Shown: positions 6,732-9,484 of the stretch, in pieces
Layout: each line of letters opens with the position of its first letter
How positions within the stretch are numbered: position 1 is the first letter of the stretch
Assembly: GCA_016302435.1 (NCBI GenBank)
Contig: JAEDNQ010000088.1
Span: 1 to 9,484, forward strand
DNA: 9,484 nucleotides
Direction of reading: 5' to 3'
From: Bacteroidaceae bacterium
GTDB taxonomy: Bacteria > Bacteroidota > Bacteroidia > Bacteroidales > Bacteroidaceae
Notes under the pieces: generated by a model
What the model was told of the DNA's origin: nothing
Database searches by the model: none
The model's input: the letters and a program-made list of their open reading frames with translations, nothing else
Translations under genes and position numbers: made by a program

Positions 6732-9212
6732 TTACTTGTTGATGATAACCTTGCGGCCATTGTACAAGAAGATACCACGTGAAGGGTTGTCGACCTTCTG
6801 GCCATTGAGGTTATAGAACACGTTTCGTTCGAAGCGTTGAGTCTCCACTTCCTGAACGTCGGTAGCACCATCTTCCTCCTCGCCGAGAGCTATGGCACGG
6901 CTGCCAGAGCGCTGGGTAATCTTGATATGTCCGATGACAGCTTCCACCCACGCTGCGGCCTTGCCTGTAGCGTCAGCCACTGGAGTCCATCGGATGGTAT
7001 AGTTGTCTGTTGAGTTGACAGTGAAAGTAACTGAGCCTTGAGGAGCTTGCGATGTTGAGGCATTGGTGTTCTTGTTCACATTATACCAGCAGTTGAGAAT
7101 GCTGCTGCCCACTACAGTACCGTTGCTGCTGATGACCTCACACTTCACGTATGGACTGCCTGACCATGCCACAGCATTGTAGGTGAGTGTGTATGTGCCT
7201 GGGAGGAAACGGAGAGCATAACCCCATCGTGAGCCGAACTCTGCATAGTTGTCTGATGTGCTGCTTGTTGACGAGCGGACATACATTCCATAGCTAAACT
7301 GGCCGCCAGCAGGGAACTGGAAGATACGTGGTCCGCTTGCACGGTCGCCTGTCTCACAGAGCTTGCCACCGTCCATCACCTTCCAGCCCGGATTGAGGTA
7401 GTTGGCCTTGGTGAATGCCAGCGGATTGCCCATGTAGCGGAAGTTGACATTAGCCACAACGGCCTCTATCCATTCGCCGCCGCCACCATTAGATGTGCAT
7501 GGAGTGAAACGCAAGCGATAGTCGCCCTTGTTGAGAACATAGAAACTAATATAGCCACTATTTGAACCAGATGTAGAGGCAGAAGTGTTGCGGTTGACGT
7601 TTTTAGTACACTGCACAATAGTGCTGGCGATGACATTGCCCTCTGGAGTGAAGACCTCTGCCTTGAGATATGGTGAACCTGTCCATGCAGCGCAGTTGAA
7701 GGTAAGGCAGTAGTTGCCGTACTGATTGAGAGAGAGTGAGTGACCAGATGTGCTGCCATACTCTATGTAGCCAGGCTTAGACGCTGTCTGCTGACGAACG
7801 TAGAATCCGTATTGGAAGTCACCGCCACCTGTGAACTGCATCACGCGCGGTCCGCTGCTGGCGCTGCCAGAAGCAGGGTACGAACCAGCATCGTTGCATG
7901 CCCATCCGTTAGGTCGCACGCCACCCTGAGTCCATGAAGGAATGAGGGAAGAAGAGAGGTCTACAGAAGATGAACCTGTGTTGCTGCTGCCTCCAGAAGC
8001 ATGGGCATAGTCCTTTTGCGCCCAAAGCGAATACCAGTACCAGCATGCTCCGCCACAGGCCTCCCACATGCCGTTAAAGGCAGGAGTGGCTTTGCCTGTA
8101 TTGAGATAGGTAGGCACATCTAAATAAGTATCTGTTCCTGACAGGGTCATGGAGATATTGTCAAAATGGTCGAGGACGGCCTTGTAAGCATAGCCCCACT
8201 TAGTGGTATTGGCAGTGGCCCATGTGCCGTAGTTGCCTGGCACCCATGTTCCGTGCTCGTTATAATGTCCTGCTCCTGCCTTCTCAGGGCTCCAGTCCAC
8301 TTCCGTGATGACAACAGGCTTGCTGGTTACCACAGGCACAGAGTTGCGGAAAGAGTTGATGGCAACAGTGTGATCATGCGAATCATCTGACGTGTTGTAC
8401 CATCCCGGATAGTCATGGACGGCATAGCCATAGTTTTTGTCATTCACAGGATAAGTAGCATAGTCCTTATAGTTTGACTGCCATCCAGTACCAGGAACGA
8501 GAATGATACCATCATATCCGTTGCGGCGGATGACATCTATGACAGGCTGGAAGTAGTCGCGCATGGCTGTAGCACTTGTCTGGCCATACCGATTATATAT
8601 ATGTACAGGTTCATTGGCCAACTCTATCATAACGACATGCTCATTGTTGAGCACATTGCTGTTGCGAGTGACGATGTTCCACACAGTCTTGAGATACTCC
8701 TGGTAATAGTCACCAACCTTGAGGTTCTGAGGACATACACCTGGGGGACGCATGATTACATACATGCCGTGGTTGAGTGCCTTCTGAGCTATAGGCCAAT
8801 AGACCGTCTGCATGTACTTCTCCAAACGGCTCTCGCTGAATCGAGAGATGTTGGCCTCTCCTGTTTCAGAACCAGTAGAGGTCTTGTTGGGATCATTTGT
8901 CCAACATGGGTCGAGGTGGAGACGGAAGAGGTTGCAGTATGCCCCTTGTTTCGTGTCAGTGATGGCAGTGAAGATCTTCTCAAAATAGTTGAGACATGCT
9001 GGCACTGCTGCATCATTGCAGTTATATCCCCAGCGGAAGCTGTTGAAGTAAGGACTCGGAGTGTCCATCACTCCGTGCAACACCACTTTGTTTCCGTAAG
9101 GGTCTTTAAACTGATTTCCCTCCACATGGAGTGGCTGCACAACGCCAAACTGTGCGAGTGCCGTGAGTGGCATGGCCAAAGCTACTGCCACTGCTTTAAT
9201 AAACTTCTTCAT
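6732..9212 (-). CDS. Secreted multidomain GH5 glycoside hydrolase (cellulase-like) with two C-terminal modules and a sorting tail
   Basis: This 826-residue exported enzyme probably hydrolyses a beta-linked plant or microbial glucan or mannan outside the cell. Residues 1-20 form a signal peptide (basic KK, hydrophobic core, ALA before Q21). The GH5 (beta/alpha)8 domain spans about 24-400: Arg97 in LFRLHL, the acid/base Glu201 in LANEPVH, His266 and Tyr268 in YAVHDYPGW, the nucleophile Glu304 in VVITEVDW, and the aromatic beta-8 strand CWYWYSLW (390-397). A Ser/Gly-rich linker (about 406-422) leads to two homologous beta-rich modules at about 426-594 and 604-767. They share SGPR (453-456 and 626-629) and AW-T/S-GSPY (509-515 and 682-688) and may bind carbohydrate; I do not recognise a CBM family. 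An acidic stretch (777-791) precedes a C-terminal tail ending NGRKVIINK, similar to Bacteroidetes type IX sorting domains. The usual GH5 'YVI-D-H' strand reads YVIMRPPGVC (151-160). Subfamily and substrate are unresolved. The gene is followed by its own terminator. Confidence 0.88.
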   Translation of the reverse strand: MKKFIKAVAVALAMPLTALAQFGVVQPLHVEGNQFKDPYGNKVVLHGVMDTPSPYFNSFRWGYNCNDAAVPACLNYFEKIFTAITDTKQGAYCNLFRLHLDPCWTNDPNKTSTGSETGEANISRFSESRLEKYMQTVYWPIAQKALNHGMYVIMRPPGVCPQNLKVGDYYQEYLKTVWNIVTRNSNVLNNEHVVMIELANEPVHIYNRYGQTSATAMRDYFQPVIDVIRRNGYDGIILVPGTGWQSNYKDYATYPVNDKNYGYAVHDYPGWYNTSDDSHDHTVAINSFRNSVPVVTSKPVVITEVDWSPEKAGAGHYNEHGTWVPGNYGTWATANTTKWGYAYKAVLDHFDNISMTLSGTDTYLDVPTYLNTGKATPAFNGMWEACGGACWYWYSLWAQKDYAHASGGSSNTGSSSVDLSSSLIPSWTQGGVRPNGWACNDAGSYPASGSASSGPRVMQFTGGGDFQYGFYVRQQTASKPGYIEYGSTSGHSLSLNQYGNYCLTFNCAAWTGSPYLKAEVFTPEGNVIASTIVQCTKNVNRNTSASTSGSNSGYISFYVLNKGDYRLRFTPCTSNGGGGEWIEAVVANVNFRYMGNPLAFTKANYLNPGWKVMDGGKLCETGDRASGPRIFQFPAGGQFSYGMYVRSSTSSTSDNYAEFGSRWGYALRFLPGTYTLTYNAVAWSGSPYVKCEVISSNGTVVGSSILNCWYNVNKNTNASTSQAPQGSVTFTVNSTDNYTIRWTPVADATGKAAAWVEAVIGHIKITQRSGSRAIALGEEEDGATDVQEVETQRFERNVFYNLNGQKVDNPSRGIFLYNGRKVIINK

Positions 9213-9333
9213 TTGTAAAAGTAAAGATAATGAGATTGATTAATATAAATTTGTTTGAAATTTGGTTTTCGTTACTTGTTTTGAGGTGTCACGCTCCCCC
9301 AAAAAGCACGAAGCTCGATTGGGGACTTGCGGA
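9213..9333 (-). promoter_or_regulatory. Spacer between the repeat protein and the GH5 gene with a weak -7-like element
   Basis: On the minus strand, 9229-9222 reads TATCTTTA, seven of eight positions of TAnnTTTG, only 9 nt before the GH5 ATG; no TTTG lies at the expected upstream distance. An imperfect inverted repeat, CCCCAA (9297-9302) with TTGGGG (9319-9324), lies just beyond the repeat protein's stop but has no U-tract on either strand. Whether the GH5 gene has its own promoter or is read from the upstream gene cannot be decided. Confidence 0.3.
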
Positions 9334-9484
9334 CTACTTATATATGGTATTATAGGCTTGATTGGTGTCGGGGTTTACTGTATATGATGAGTCATAGGCT
9401 TGATTGGTGTCGGGGTTTACTGTATATGTTGAGTCATAGGCTTGATTGGTGTCGGGGTTTACTGTATATGTTGAGTCATAGGCT
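9334..9484 (-). CDS. C-terminal fragment of a tandem-repeat protein (14-residue units), runs off the window
   Basis: On the minus strand one frame is open from the window edge to a TAG at 9336-9334. It encodes 49 visible residues: three 14-residue units of the form YDSTYTVNPDTNQA (the last unit has Ser for one Thr), preceded by a partial unit and followed by a short non-repeat end, YNTIYK. The repeat period of 42 nt is a multiple of three, so the frame is kept through every copy. The other two minus frames contain stops in each unit. The visible part has no Cys, Trp or Met, is rich in Tyr, Thr, Asn and Asp, and would be an extended or beta-forming extracellular-type repeat. It lies 121 nt upstream of the secreted GH5 gene on the same strand. 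No family is recognised, and the start is outside the window. An untranslated minisatellite is the alternative. Confidence 0.6.
   Translation of the reverse strand, partial: AYDSTYTVNPDTNQAYDSTYTVNPDTNQAYDSSYTVNPDTNQAYNTIYK
9352..9484. repeat. 42-bp direct tandem repeat, three full copies and a partial one
   Basis: Copies begin at 9352, 9394 and 9436, and a fourth starts at 9478 and is cut by the window edge. The second and third copies are identical; the first differs by one base (A instead of T at 9387). There is no spacer between copies. The near-identity points to recent expansion or homogenisation. Confidence 0.97.

Noticed and set aside
8601..9218. 205-codon plus-strand ORF
   Set aside because: It lies entirely antisense to the GH5 catalytic domain, which has a signal peptide and intact catalytic motifs; the antisense product has no recognisable features.
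9297..9324. Inverted repeat CCCCAA/TTGGGG as a terminator of the repeat protein
   Set aside because: The inner part pairs poorly and no U-tract follows on either strand; it is kept only as a note in the spacer entry.
9352..9484. CRISPR-like array at the right edge
   Set aside because: The 42-bp units are directly adjacent with no variable spacers, and they keep an open reading frame; this is a coding tandem repeat.
9354..9484. Plus-strand open frame through the same 42-bp repeats
   Set aside because: One plus frame is also open, but its unit contains Cys, Trp and Arg in an unlikely mix. The minus frame has a plausible composition, a Thr/Ser substitution and a defined stop, so it is preferred.

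Overview
The window looks like a chromosomal segment of a Bacteroidales bacterium, most likely Prevotella/Segatella or a close relative. The evidence is exact copies of the Bacteroidetes -7 promoter element TAnnTTTG (49-56 on +, 6534-6527 on -), weak or absent Shine-Dalgarno sequences, a DUF4494 gene beside a YggS gene, and a secreted GH5 enzyme ending in a Prevotella-type C-terminal 'NLNGQKV...GIFLYNGRKVIINK' tail. I infer the genus from protein resemblance; no marker gene settles it.

Left half, + strand (1-4198): a small MmcQ/YjbR-family protein with its own promoter; a Wzx-type polysaccharide flippase overlapping by 14 nt a family 2 glycosyltransferase; then a D-2-hydroxyacid dehydrogenase of the glycerate dehydrogenase/hydroxypyruvate reductase type. 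The flippase and glycosyltransferase form a translationally coupled pair that probably builds and exports a lipid-linked glycan. The dehydrogenase may be read through from them, since no terminator is visible in the 78-nt gap.

Middle, - strand (4296-6339): a convergent bidirectional terminator at 4274-4319 separates the dehydrogenase from a Crp/Fnr-family regulator and overlaps the last codons of the regulator. Upstream of the regulator lie a YggS-type PLP-homeostasis protein and a DUF4494 protein. The DUF4494 gene has a candidate promoter about 190 nt upstream, and the leader between them could encode a 19-residue peptide.

Right half, - strand (6640-9484): an 826-residue secreted GH5 glycoside hydrolase with two homologous C-terminal beta-sandwich-like modules and a probable type IX-like sorting tail, ended by a clear intrinsic terminator (6647-6690). 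Upstream of it, running off the window edge, is an easily missed open frame without a visible start codon: the C-terminus of a protein made of near-identical 14-residue repeats (unit YDSTYTVNPDTNQA), encoded by a 42-bp tandem repeat. This is the least explained item in the window. No tRNA, rRNA, insertion sequence or CRISPR array was found.
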